A stretch of DNA of 64,000 bases from Bisporella sp. PMI_857 (taxonomy: Eukaryota; Ascomycota; Leotiomycetes; Helotiales; Helotiaceae): positions 558,001 to 622,000 of the forward strand of contig JAJSPD010000028.1 in the NCBI GenBank assembly GCA_021307315.1. Direction: 5' to 3'. The notes beneath the pieces were generated by a model that was not told the origin of the DNA, did no database searches, and worked only from the letters and a program-made list of their open reading frames with translations. This document shows, piece after piece, positions 22,588-33,354 of the stretch (its first letter is position 1; each line of letters starts with the position of its first letter). The position numbers were made by a program, and so were the translations under genes.

Positions 22588-25500
22588 ATGAAGCAACGCT
22601 TTTCTTCTTTAGATGTCAAGGTAAACACCTTTCTCACTCTCAGAAAACTCCAATATCTGTGGCTTACATGTTACTATCAGGTCATAGCCCACGAACTGTC
22701 AGCAGCGCTCCTCACTTTACGAGTATCCAATATCTACGACCTGTCTACCAAAATCTTCCTTGTTAAATTTGCAAAGCCAAACAACAAGCAGCAGATAATT
22801 ATTGACTCCGGTTTTCGATGTCATCTCACAGATTTTGCACGCGCTACTGCCACCGAACCTTCATACTTCGTTACCCGTCTCCGGAAATTCCTGAAGACGA
22901 GAAGAGTCACGAAGGTAGCACAGGTCGGCACAGACCGGATCATCGAGTTCCAATTTAGCGAGGGACAGTATAGGCTTTTTCTGGAGTTCTATGCCGGAGG
23001 TAATATCATCTTGACGAGCGAGGACCTCAGTATTCTAGCCTTGCAGCGGATTGTGCCCGAGGGAGAGGGGCAGGAGCAACTGCGGGTCGGACTAAAGTAT
23101 AGTCTTCAGAATCGGCAGAATTATGATGGGGTTCCACCACTGACGACTGAGCGATTACGAACGGCGTTACAAAAGGCTGTAGAGCGGGGAGAAGGGACGC
23201 TGGTTGCTGGAAAGAAGATGAAAAAGCCTGCTAAAGATGCTCTACGGAAAGCCCTTGCAGTCTCTATCACGGAGCTCCCGCCTATGCTTGTAGATCATTC
23301 TATGCGCGTGTTACAATTTGACTCGACATTGAAGCCAGGAGATGTATTGGAGAATGAGGGCCTCTTAGAGCACCTTATGCGATGTTTGCAGGATGCGCAG
23401 AAGGTTATACAGGATATTACTAGCTCTGATGTTACGAATGGCTATATCATCGCGAAGAAGAAAGAGGGCGCTACGGATGATGATACATCTCGGAAAACGC
23501 TAATATATGATGATTTTCATCCTTTCCGGCCACGGCAGTTTGAGGAGGATCCTACTTCTACGTTCTTGGAATTTCAAGGGTTTAATAAGACTGTTGACGA
23601 GTTCTTCTCGTCAATCGAGGGACAGAAATTAGAGTCCAGACTTGAAGAAAGAGAGCTTGCTGCGAAGCGGAAAATTGAGGCTGCACGTCAAGATCAGGCG
23701 AAACGTTTGGATGGGTTGCTGGAGGTGCAAGAGCTTAACATTCGAAAAGCTAGTGCATTAGAAGCAAACGCGGAAAGAGTACAGGAAGCTATGGATGCGG
23801 TCAATGGTCTAATCGCGCAGGGCATGGATTGGGTGGAGATTGGGAAGCTCATTGAGCTAGAGCAGAAACGAAACAATCCGGTGGCAGCAATTATTAGGTT
23901 GCCTCTGAATTTGGAAGAGAATACTATCACGTTGTTGTTAGACGAGGAAGTAGCGGAAGAAGAAGAAGAAGATCCTGGTTACGAAACAGCAAGCGACGTG
24001 TCCGACAGCGAAGATGACGAACGTGAGCAAAAGACTCAGAAGGAACAGAATCAAAAGCAAGCGGAGCAACGGTTGGCCATCGATATCGACCTATCATTGT
24101 CACCTTATGCCAATGCGAGAGAGTACCACATACAAAAGAAATCTGCAAAGCAAAAGGAGGCAAAAACCTTGGAATCATCAGCGTTGGCGCTGAAAAGTCA
24201 GGAAGCTAAAATTGCACAACACCTCAAGAAGGGCCTAAAGACAGAGAAAGCCGTATTGCGCCCTGTGAGGAAGCAATTGTGGTTTGAAAAGTTTGCATGG
24301 TTCATCTCATCGGACGGATATCTTGTACTAGGCGGAAAAGATGCTCAACAGAATGAAATTATTTACAAAAAGCATCTGAAAAGAGGGGACATCTACCTCT
24401 CTGCTGACCTTTCTGGCGCAGCATCGGTCGTTATTAAGAACAATCCCAAGACCCCAGACGCACCAATTCCACCATCAACATTATCGCAAGCTGGAACGTT
24501 AGCAGTAGCGACATCGAGTGCTTGGGATTCGAAGGCTGGCATGTCTGCGTGGTGGGTTAATGCTGATCAAGTGTCCAAGTCTGCCCCTACTGGAGAGTTT
24601 CTTCCAGTCGGTAGTTTCATGGTCCGTGGAAAGAAGAATTTCTTACCCCCTGCTCAACTGATTTTAGGATTTGGCGTCATTTTCCAAATTAGTGACGAAA
24701 GTAAGGCAAAACATGTCAAGCATAGGGTTCAGGAAAGTAGCTCAGCGGCACCTTCTGCCGCGGAGTCGATTGGAGAGCAAGAAAATCCGAAGGCTATCGA
24801 AGATGAGGGCAGTGTGGATGGCGACGAAACAGACTCTGATGTGGACCAGGACGACGAGAATCTGGAGCCTCGAGCCAATCTCCTTCAGACACAACCTAAA
24901 GTTCCTGCAGGAAATAATGAGGAAAAAGTACCGACACAGGAGATATCGGATCTTCACATTTGGGCGGACAAGAAAGAGCCGGAAAATATAGCCGACGAAA
25001 ATGCTAAGCCTGAGCCAGAAGTAGATGCTGGAGAAGGCGATCAACCTAATTCAGAATCAGAGGACAATGCCAGCACCTATGCACCATCAACAACCACTAC
25101 CAATCAAGGCAAGAAAGGTCCAGCCCCAAGAAAACGCGGCCAGAAGGCGAAAGCCAAAAAGATAGCCGCGAAGTACAAAGATCAAGACGAAGAAGATCGG
25201 CTTTTGGCCCAAAAGATTCTTGGCTCTGTTGCCGGTGTGCAGAAAGCAGAGGTGGAGGCCAAGGCTAAAGCCGAACGAGAAAAAGAACTTGCGTTTCAGA
25301 GGGAGAGGAGGAGGGCCCAGCATCAAAGGACGCAGAACGAGATGGCGGAGCATGAAGCGAAACGAAAGGCTATGCTTGAAAATGACATCCAAATCGATGA
25401 TGGAGAGGACAATGTCAGTGAAATAGAGAGGTTGATAGGCACGGCTTTGCCAGGCGATGAGATATTGGAAGCCATTCCGATGTGTGCCCCTTGGTCAGCG

Positions 25501-25812
25501 ATGGGCAAATGCAAATACAAAGTCAAGCTCCAACCCGGGACTGCGAAGAAAGGCAAAGCGGTTAAGGAGATTCTTAGCAAGTGGACAGAGGGTATCAATC
25601 CAAAATGGGTGGATCAGGAAAGTAAAGATAACGAGAGGATCTGGCCCAGAGAATTAGAACTGCTGAAGGGTTGGAAAGCTGAGGAGATTGTGAATACAAT
25701 TACGGTAGGAAAAGTGCGTGTTATGATGAGTGGTGGTGCTGCTGCCGCTGCAAAAGGCTCAGACAACAAAAAAGGCGGCAATTCAAAGGGAGGGAAGGGG
25801 AAGAAACGGTAG
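22588..25812 (+). CDS. RQC2: Ribosome quality control complex subunit 2 (NEMF family)
   Basis: The frame is open over 1074 codons, but the conserved N-terminus MKQRFSSLDVK continues as VIAHELSAALLTLRVSNIYD only after removal of a 60-nt GTAAAC..ATCAG intron (22621-22680). The mature protein is then 1054 residues. The NFACT-N domain lies at the start, with Asp9 and the Asp96-Arg97 pair (GTDRIIEF) corresponding to yeast residues needed for CAT-tailing. Coiled coils follow, then NFACT-R (LWFEKFAWFISSDGYLVLGG; GSFMVRGKKNFLPP), acidic and Lys-rich linkers, and NFACT-C (IPMCAPWSAMGKCKYKVKLQPG). The C-terminus is a KKGGNSKGGKGKKR tail. It binds 60S subunits with stalled peptidyl-tRNA, recruits the Ltn1 ligase and directs Ala/Thr tailing. 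Cytosolic, essential parts intact. Confidence 0.95.
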   Translation: MKQRFSSLDVKVNTFLTLRKLQYLWLTCYYQVIAHELSAALLTLRVSNIYDLSTKIFLVKFAKPNNKQQIIIDSGFRCHLTDFARATATEPSYFVTRLRKFLKTRRVTKVAQVGTDRIIEFQFSEGQYRLFLEFYAGGNIILTSEDLSILALQRIVPEGEGQEQLRVGLKYSLQNRQNYDGVPPLTTERLRTALQKAVERGEGTLVAGKKMKKPAKDALRKALAVSITELPPMLVDHSMRVLQFDSTLKPGDVLENEGLLEHLMRCLQDAQKVIQDITSSDVTNGYIIAKKKEGATDDDTSRKTLIYDDFHPFRPRQFEEDPTSTFLEFQGFNKTVDEFFSSIEGQKLESRLEERELAAKRKIEAARQDQAKRLDGLLEVQELNIRKASALEANAERVQEAMDAVNGLIAQGMDWVEIGKLIELEQKRNNPVAAIIRLPLNLEENTITLLLDEEVAEEEEEDPGYETASDVSDSEDDEREQKTQKEQNQKQAEQRLAIDIDLSLSPYANAREYHIQKKSAKQKEAKTLESSALALKSQEAKIAQHLKKGLKTEKAVLRPVRKQLWFEKFAWFISSDGYLVLGGKDAQQNEIIYKKHLKRGDIYLSADLSGAASVVIKNNPKTPDAPIPPSTLSQAGTLAVATSSAWDSKAGMSAWWVNADQVSKSAPTGEFLPVGSFMVRGKKNFLPPAQLILGFGVIFQISDESKAKHVKHRVQESSSAAPSAAESIGEQENPKAIEDEGSVDGDETDSDVDQDDENLEPRANLLQTQPKVPAGNNEEKVPTQEISDLHIWADKKEPENIADENAKPEPEVDAGEGDQPNSESEDNASTYAPSTTTTNQGKKGPAPRKRGQKAKAKKIAAKYKDQDEEDRLLAQKILGSVAGVQKAEVEAKAKAEREKELAFQRERRRAQHQRTQNEMAEHEAKRKAMLENDIQIDDGEDNVSEIERLIGTALPGDEILEAIPMCAPWSAMGKCKYKVKLQPGTAKKGKAVKEILSKWTEGINPKWVDQESKDNERIWPRELELLKGWKAEEIVNTITVGKVRVMMSGGAAAAAKGSDNKKGGNSKGGKGKKR

Positions 25813-26325
25813 TTGAGATATATTCGTAACAATCAAATAAACCCCTCCATTCCGCCACTTAAACCCAATAACCTTGACTCTGCAACAAGAGCACTCATCC
25901 AGAACATGCTCCCACCACCATTTAATATATGGTCCGCTGCCCCACGCGGGAATAACAGCTTGCTAGCTAGTTTTCAATTTAGGCCTACTATCAGGTTGTA
26001 GTAGCGGATTCCGCAGTTCACGCCAGTATTTAGATGGCTATGTATACTTTTCACGAAGGGAATACACTCACCTACAATTCAAAGACAGCATTTGCGACTT
26101 GGTCAAGGATGCTGATACATTCACATATCACCTTCGCAATTTGCAACACAATAAGCAGATTAACACAAAAATATTTCCCTAATCCTACTAGCTATATCTA
26201 CATCTCATCGCAATCCCTCCCCCATCCTCTAACCCATCATCTAAGCAACTCCCCTACCATGCTCCACACCCTTAACCTCCCCGTTCCACCCTTCCATTCC
26301 ACAAAAAAAGAGAATGAAAAAAAAA
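25813..26325. other. Intergenic between convergent genes
   Basis: Shared 3' flanks of RQC2 (plus) and the four-repeat protein (minus). CT-rich and AT-rich stretches, no gene recognised. Confidence 0.6.
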
Positions 26326-28686
26326 TCAAAGCAACTCTCTCGAAACATCCTCTTGGTCATTATCGCAGATCCTCCGCTTCGCCATGGCGGACCGGGGGTC
26401 CACGAACTCGATCTTGCGCTTCCGCGGCACACCGTCGTGCTCTTGGAAGAACCTGAGGTCTCGGGCTTCCTTGGCATGGCGGATCTTCTGCGTTCTGCTG
26501 AGGGGGGCGGACGATGCGGGGGTAGCGTTGCTAAGGCGGAGCAAAGGCTGGAATGATCGGAGGACCTGACTGTAGAGGGGTTTGGGTCCGGGAAGCTGTG
26601 TTGGATTGGTGGATGGTGGTGACGGTGGGAATTCATACCCTGGCCATGAGGTCGAAGGGATGAGTGGTGTATCTTCTTGCGTGGGAGGGTTAGAGAAGTT
26701 GGCCTCACCATCGGTAGCTGCTCCTTGTGTAGGCGTCGGGGGAGGAGAACTGGCTTCATTTATCGAGTTGCGCGCGGCGTCTGATGCGATCTGTTGTGCC
26801 GTCTCCTTCGTAACTGCGACCACCCGCATGCCGTAGTTCTTAAAGGAGGTGTCGCGGTTGAGGTGCTTCAGCTTGGCCTTGAGCTGGTGGTTCTGCTTTC
26901 TGCCGGGTATACTGACATCAGGGACGAAATCGGCATAATTCGTATCTGGAGGCTGGACTATAAACTCCAAGTCGCAATCCATCATGAACTGGTCTGCGTT
27001 GGCTTCCTCTAGTTTTTTAGCCCGGGCCAGCCTAGCAATATATTCTTCTCCGTAAATATGTACTCTTTGCAGGCTAGATTTCTGTCCTTGGTCGGGACTA
27101 TCCCCTCGCACAATCATATCATCCTCTTCGTCTGGCATGGGCATTATTAGTGAGTTTGTACCGTTCTCTAGCACTTGTGTGGGCCCTGATAATATCTGCG
27201 GAGCCATGGCCTGGTAAACCACCACAACCCGCAAGCTATAGTCCTTGAAGAACCACTTCTGATTGAGCTGATCCATAACCTTTCTTAACTTCTTGTCTTC
27301 TTTGTCAGGTAGACGAATATTTGGTATAAGGCTGTCATATTGAGGGTCGCAATGTAGTTCCACCAGCTGCAGAGCATGTTTGATTATGAGAGCTCCAGCG
27401 TTGGCATTCCTCAACCTATAAGCCCGCATCAGAACGGCTCTGTTGGCGGCTTTTTGGCTGCGTCGGTGAGCATGGTCTATTGGCAGGATACTGTCCTCTT
27501 CCTGAGAGATATCTCTCATTATCACCTCATCCGAGAATCCCTCTGTCTTTTTGGGTTCAGATATCAATAGGGCAGCTTCATCCGCTGAAGCACCAGCGGC
27601 CGGAGTATCTGGCAAAAGCTGCTCGACCGGAACCTGTTTAACAGCCACAATCTGTAGACCATAACCTTTGAAGAACCATTTTTTATGAAGCTTGGCCACT
27701 TTCTTCCCCAGCTTCGTAGAAATGGACTCTCTCAAAAGGAGAGGAACTTCATCGCTTCCCCACACAAACTTCAGACTATGATCTGCCATGAATGGATCAG
27801 AGTTGAGCTCGTCCAATTGCTCTTGGCGAAGGCTTGCAGCCTCTTCCTCATTTGGACGGGGAATCTTTCGTGTCGGGCTGGACTTCTCCCCAGGCTGTCC
27901 TTGATTGCTCTTTTTCATTCTCTTCTTTTTTGAGAGATTTGAATCTACTGAAGCAAGCGTAGCGCGTCGGATATTCTGCTGGTTGGAAGTATTCGGCATT
28001 GCCACCACCTTCAAACCATAATTTTTGAATACCCATCTGTCGTTGACTGTTGCTACCCTCTCTAGGAGACTAGGGCTGATGGTTTGATGGCGATGAGCAC
28101 GGTTTTTGGGCCGTATCATAAACTGTAGATTAGCAGCCACCATGTGTGGATCGGCGTTGAGCTCCTTCAGAATCTGATATCTAATATCTATAACTTGGTC
28201 ATCTTCCACATATGGTCGCCAGTTAGGTCTCAGCCTCTGATTTTGATGAATAGATCTCACAGGACTGTCTACTGATGCCGCGGGTCCTGCAGGAATTTGT
28301 TGGCCATGTGCATTCTTCGTAGCAGACCTGCTTGGTTGCTGCTCACCCTCCTTAGAGTCGAGTAGTTTTTCTAAGCCGCTCAAGAGATCGTAGGTATCCT
28401 GCTCAACTTTGCCACTGACCTTGGTAGCGTCAGTAGTAGCGTCTATCCACCAGTTTTGAATAGGAATCGCAGTATCTGTCTGCTTTCCGGAGGTGATTTG
28501 CTGCCCATGCATATTCAGTTCCGCTGACATCGTTGGCTGTAAGCGTTCGGCAGCTTCGCGTTCGGCAGCTTCACAAGAAACTTTGATAATCGACGTGCCT
28601 GGCACTTGACAAGTATAATCTGAATTCTTTGTATTCCATCTTGTATCTGCTTTGCTTGCGTAGGGAATAGTATCGAGATTAGCCAT
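26326..28686 (-). CDS. Uncharacterised protein with four copies of an approx. 70-80-residue repeat
   Basis: An intronless frame of 786 residues from ATG 28686. The repeats lie at about residues 164-232, 282-350, 415-493 and 548-627. Each begins with a helix ending LNADP/LNSDP/NANAG/ANADQ, continues F/L-M-x4-L-x-F, and closes with W-(V/F)-F-K-(N/G/D)-Y-(G/S)-L-(K/Q/R)-(V/I)-V-(A/V)-(M/V). Copy 4 has TSFKNYGMRVVAV. Linkers between copies are charged and disordered. The C-terminal 50 residues are rich in basic clusters (RTQKIRHAKEARDLRF, GVPRKRKIEF, MAKRRI), suggesting nuclear import and possibly nucleic-acid binding. I do not recognise the repeat as any named domain. No signal peptide or membrane segment is seen. 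A role in chromatin or in protein assembly is possible but unsupported. Confidence 0.82.
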   Translation of the reverse strand: MANLDTIPYASKADTRWNTKNSDYTCQVPGTSIIKVSCEAAEREAAERLQPTMSAELNMHGQQITSGKQTDTAIPIQNWWIDATTDATKVSGKVEQDTYDLLSGLEKLLDSKEGEQQPSRSATKNAHGQQIPAGPAASVDSPVRSIHQNQRLRPNWRPYVEDDQVIDIRYQILKELNADPHMVAANLQFMIRPKNRAHRHQTISPSLLERVATVNDRWVFKNYGLKVVAMPNTSNQQNIRRATLASVDSNLSKKKRMKKSNQGQPGEKSSPTRKIPRPNEEEAASLRQEQLDELNSDPFMADHSLKFVWGSDEVPLLLRESISTKLGKKVAKLHKKWFFKGYGLQIVAVKQVPVEQLLPDTPAAGASADEAALLISEPKKTEGFSDEVIMRDISQEEDSILPIDHAHRRSQKAANRAVLMRAYRLRNANAGALIIKHALQLVELHCDPQYDSLIPNIRLPDKEDKKLRKVMDQLNQKWFFKDYSLRVVVVYQAMAPQILSGPTQVLENGTNSLIMPMPDEEDDMIVRGDSPDQGQKSSLQRVHIYGEEYIARLARAKKLEEANADQFMMDCDLEFIVQPPDTNYADFVPDVSIPGRKQNHQLKAKLKHLNRDTSFKNYGMRVVAVTKETAQQIASDAARNSINEASSPPPTPTQGAATDGEANFSNPPTQEDTPLIPSTSWPGYEFPPSPPSTNPTQLPGPKPLYSQVLRSFQPLLRLSNATPASSAPLSRTQKIRHAKEARDLRFFQEHDGVPRKRKIEFVDPRSAMAKRRICDNDQEDVSRELL

Positions 28687-31600
28687 CTTGATATCGCTCG
28701 AAGCACTAAGCCCGGCAGATCGTGCGAATGTATGATAAGCTTCAGTAGAAGTGTTTGGTGATGACGGTAGGTGAAGGAGGGTGTGGTGGAGTCGAGGGTA
28801 TGGAATTGGAAGTGAAAGGTATAAGGAATAAATTCACCACCTCGTCAATATATTGTGGTGAATACACGCAGGTGAATGAATGCCTTCACTTTTGGTCGAG
28901 CGGATAGCATGTGATTAGGCTGATTTGATCAAAATTCAAGGCGACAAAATTAGCGTACTGAAACATTTGTTAAATAGCTATAATATCTACCGACTATTAC
29001 CAAAGGATTCCAAATCTTTCACTTTAGGTAGAATATCCATATGGAAAGCATATAGCGAGATATGTCATAAGCGAACCCCTATCGAATCTGAAGAGGAGAA
29101 CCTTGGCAGCACCTGACTACGAAGCGTGTCTTAGCTGATGGGGTTTCGCGTTTGGTGAGATATCGGATCATAAGATATGATGACATATTTCTCTTGGTAC
29201 ATGCTCATACAGTTAAGATATTAATCAAAATTTGAAAGTTGTCCAAGTTTTGGATACACTTATACTTCATGCCTATAGCCAAAAGTCAAAATCTTCCTAA
29301 ACGAGAACATGAAGTTCATTGTCTATAAATACTGACCTATTACTCAGGATAGAGCTCAGGTTCACAACAATGAACAAACACTCATCAAGTAAATGCCAAT
29401 AGCCCGATCGCTAGGCTGGAGGTTTTGTCGTTGCTCTTCTTTGGCTCAGTGCCTGAGTGACCACTGCAGTGAACGTTCCTTCAATAAGCCCTCTATCTCT
29501 CTTATTCCAATCAATAATGTCCCTATTCATCACGTCAGCCTTATGCTCAGAGCAGCCTCGCGGGTTCTTCTTCCCTCAGCTATCGCATTGACCAAGTCCT
29601 TGCCCTCGTTGTAAATTTTACTCCGAAGGCGAAGTGTCTCGGGGGCTCCGTGTGTTTGTTGCACCGCCACGAAGGCTGCAGTCAAATGTTTGATGAGATA
29701 CATGGGCATTCTCAAATACAAAGATTCTGGGTTTCTATCTAAAATTTTGTTCACTTGTGTTCAAGGAAATTCTTCTGGACTCATCCGTGATACTTTTGAA
29801 AATAACTCAGGGCCTATACATCAGGACCCACAGTTCGTCATTGGAATCAATTGGGCTTGATTACTTGAATTACACATGTGATTCAGCAACACCCTTGGGA
29901 GCGGCAGAGGCTTTAGTAGAGGTACGCTTCTAGGTAGACTCTATTGAACTGCTCATAGGGGCTGGCCTAAGGAAGATGCTACGAAGAGAAACGGCAAGAT
30001 GGCTGCAGCAAAGCCATCATGAAGATAGAGGATGTTTGTGCATTGTTGTGCTAGTTCTTTATCCAGATACACGACCGGGGACGAGAAATTTAGTTATATA
30101 TATTTGAAATAGTGAAGAGGTATCGCAGAAGAAGGATTATATGAGTTGCTTTGAAGATAGATGAAGCAAAGCGATCTAAGTTATTTGACCATTCTGCTAA
30201 TACCTGGTTGATGTGAATTTCTTCAACGAAATGGGGAGGGCTTGTAACATAGCAAATTGTACTCATGGAAATACCTATAAGAAGTGATTGTAGCAATGAA
30301 TGAACGCCCCAAATCCTTTTTTATAGAGCAGTCTACAATTCTCGGTTCGATGAGTAGTATCTTCGTTCCAGATCATGTGATATACGTCAGCCTTCCCCGA
30401 TTGATGACAATACATCAGGAGATGAGACCAGGTTCGGGACAACAACTGAGACCAGATTTTGTGAATAAGTATGTTTTGAAAATGTACCAGGCAAGTTTTG
30501 TATGCCAAGTTTCTCCGCGACTGGTGCCTAGACCGTGGCTGCGGGCGGCCGAAATCCTCAGGCAGCGGCCCGTGGAACCAACCACTTGGCGCATACATTA
30601 CCATGCGTGTGGCTGCATTAGAACGATGCATTCAATACCGCATCAAATTGACTTGGTGCCTCAGTGCATGTGAAGGAGGACGATAATCAATAATGCCAGC
30701 AATACCACCACGAAAAATCTCGCTGACTGGAATTGAGGATAGCGCATTGAGACAGAAAGACCTGCGTTCCCCAATTTTACCACCGGCAAGTGTCTTAAGA
30801 TTATCGTTCTTGAAGAGTTATTGCTTGTTCACTTCCAGCTGCGTTGTATTGATTACTAGTTGCCGCCAGTCTGAGGCTCTCTGTGGAAAATAAACGCGTG
30901 CTTGCCGGCTCAGAGGTCCCTATTTCTATAATATTCTGGAGGATTTAAAATTGAAATTGAGTTTGCTTTCCACTGCCGTTGTGTTTCTTGTCATCATTTC
31001 CCTGCAATTGTGGGTTCGAAAACATTTGGTTAGTCTCAACTATATCACTTCTGAGGGTGTTTTCTCTACCTGATATACATCTGGGCGTACGCGTAAACCT
31101 CTCGTCATAAGTTGGGGACCAGCGAGACAGTTACTCAGTCTGCATATAATGTGTTCTTTCAAGAGTGGGAAGCGTTGTGCCAGCTACCATGAGTCGTGGT
31201 TGCCTCCCACTACGGAGATCGGCATGTGGATTCATGTAAGTTGTTCTCTCAAGGCAACTGGAAAAGCTTTCCCATACCAAATTCTTTACCGAGCTGCATC
31301 GTAATGCTGATGTGGACTGTTAAGACGGGCCGCGCTGAAAATCCTCAATACCCACGAACGGCGTGTTTCGGGCACCAATTTTCAGCGACCCAGGTGGTTG
31401 GAAAATGGTTCGTTAACATGCGAATCAAAGTCCAAGCCTGGAGGCTTTCAATTGCTCAGATATAATACCGCACAAAATCAAAGATAAGCTTACTGCTGTC
31501 CCAATATTGAAAGGCATAATAATCTTAAACAACTTGTAAAGCGTACACATATTATCATCTGTGTCTGAAAGTCTGTTACATAGTAACACAACCAAGGTGA

Positions 31601-33354
31601 TACGGCACATCAAAACAAAATATCATCTAAACAACATCAACCCCATGAGCCAAGAATTCTAAGTAAACCTATTTTGCTCTGATTTTTTCTCCGTCGCCAA
31701 AGTCGCCTTCTGAGCAGTTTATGGTAATGCGCCAACAAAAGCCTCTTTTTCAACGGTGTCTTGTCGATGTATCCACTATCTCCTACTAAGAATAATGGTG
31801 ATTCGCCAATGAGAACAGAATTGATCCTTTACAAGGGTATTGTTGAAACTCTGGGCAGTGCTAGTAAGGAGTGCTATCCCTGTAGTGATCGCCAGAAGCA
31901 AATATCACTGCATCACTGCATGCTTAGCTCTGAGATGCAACCTCAGGCCCACTGAAAATAGCTGATTGGCTTTACAGTACGACATTCTGGAAGAGTCGTT
32001 AGCCGAATAGAGTCAGTCAGCCTTCAGTTCTGGAAGAAGCGCTTCTTGCGCTCCGAATAGCAATACGAGCGAAGACATAAATGATCCCAAAGGGAGGATA
32101 TTCTTGAAGGTTGATGTTCTGAGGATTATTGCTCTTAGCCCCGGTTTCTTATCGGAGGATTGCTCGCCAAAAGCTTGGAAATACTCTGGGGCGGTGGAGC
32201 GCCATGCAAATCATTTGTTTCGAACCTCCCCAGCCGCAGGCGACAGTCCATTACAAAGTGCGCTCAAAGTCCTTTACAACAGCCGATCAGATGATTTCAA
32301 CCACCTTCAGGCTCTAATCGGCCCCTCCAACCCCTTCTTATAATTTATATTCTAATGTTTGTTGGGTAATTGATATTCGAATGCCCAGCCACTTCGTAGA
32401 GTCTCATACATCATAGATTTCAGATCTTTCTTTTATCACCAACCACACTCAACTTCCTCCCCTAGAAGAGCCCTTTTCACGGGGTCGGCTTGTATGGTAG
32501 ATGCTTATGTCTTGCCATACTGTAGCATCCGTGTATTCCGTGTATATCCCCCCTGTAAGATCACGTTGTTCTTCACTGTTTGCGGCTATTCCAACCGGCC
32601 ACTTTCTGATAATTCTGAGGCTAAGTCCGTAGCGGCAGTGTGTTAGCTGCGAAGCTATGGCACATGCATGGAGGCTTGTCAAGCCATCTCCCCTCTATGA
32701 CCCCATTTTTATCCTCAGTAGCCCTTTAGCAGCTCTAGCAACCCCTCCATAACAACGACGTCGTTACGCCAGCAAAGTCGATTTGCACTCGTACCCACTA
32801 CCAACCCTCCCATCATTATCCCAACACTATGCAACCTAGACACTTCTCAGGTTGGTCTTGGTCAAAATATAAGCAAATGAAATCTTTTTATTAGCGAAAA
32901 TTGCGATAGGTCAGTGATGATGACTACATTAAGTCGAACCCATTGATTGCTATTTCGGTATGTAAGTCCACCCCTGCTCGCCCCGTTGGTCTATCTTCCG
33001 AAACTGCGCCGTTCAGTAGGAGCAACAAAGCTGTTGCTACCGGGAACAACACACGGGTGACAGGGCCTTATATCGCAGAACGCTACAAATCATACCTCAC
33101 GCCTCCTTTGCCTCCTTTTTCTACAAGGTTCACTAGAGACCGCAGTATACCTAAGTTGACGGAGTAAAGTGCAGTAGTGTGTAGTCAGGTCAACCTCTCT
33201 ACTTATACTCGGCCAACCCCCGCCTCTTGTATTTTCTTTTCAAGCCCGATCCGTGAAATATTTAAGCCCATTGCCCGTGTCTTTTGCAGTCAATTCTCGT
33301 TCGTTTCTTTAATTGACTCTTTCCTACACATAATTACATCTTCACTCGCTCAAG
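28687..33354. other. Long intergenic stretch, no supported gene
   Basis: About 4.7 kb. Frames of 60-130 codons occur on both strands, but none has motifs, splice partners or a convincing start. One is a 74-codon minus-strand frame at 29530-29754 (DRNPESLYLRMPMYLIKHL..) that reads like protein but follows a stop and starts at GTG; it could be a decayed exon. The last 180 bp (33177-33354) are pyrimidine-rich, typical of strong fungal promoters, and precede the PIR gene. Confidence 0.5.

Noticed and set aside
29530..29754. 74-codon minus frame that reads like protein
   Set aside because: It starts at GTG after a stop and no flanking exons could be joined; at most a decayed exon.
30275..30673. 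Overlapping frames of 118 and 129 codons on both strands
   Set aside because: Neither has a motif, exons or a start context to prefer, so they are treated as chance.
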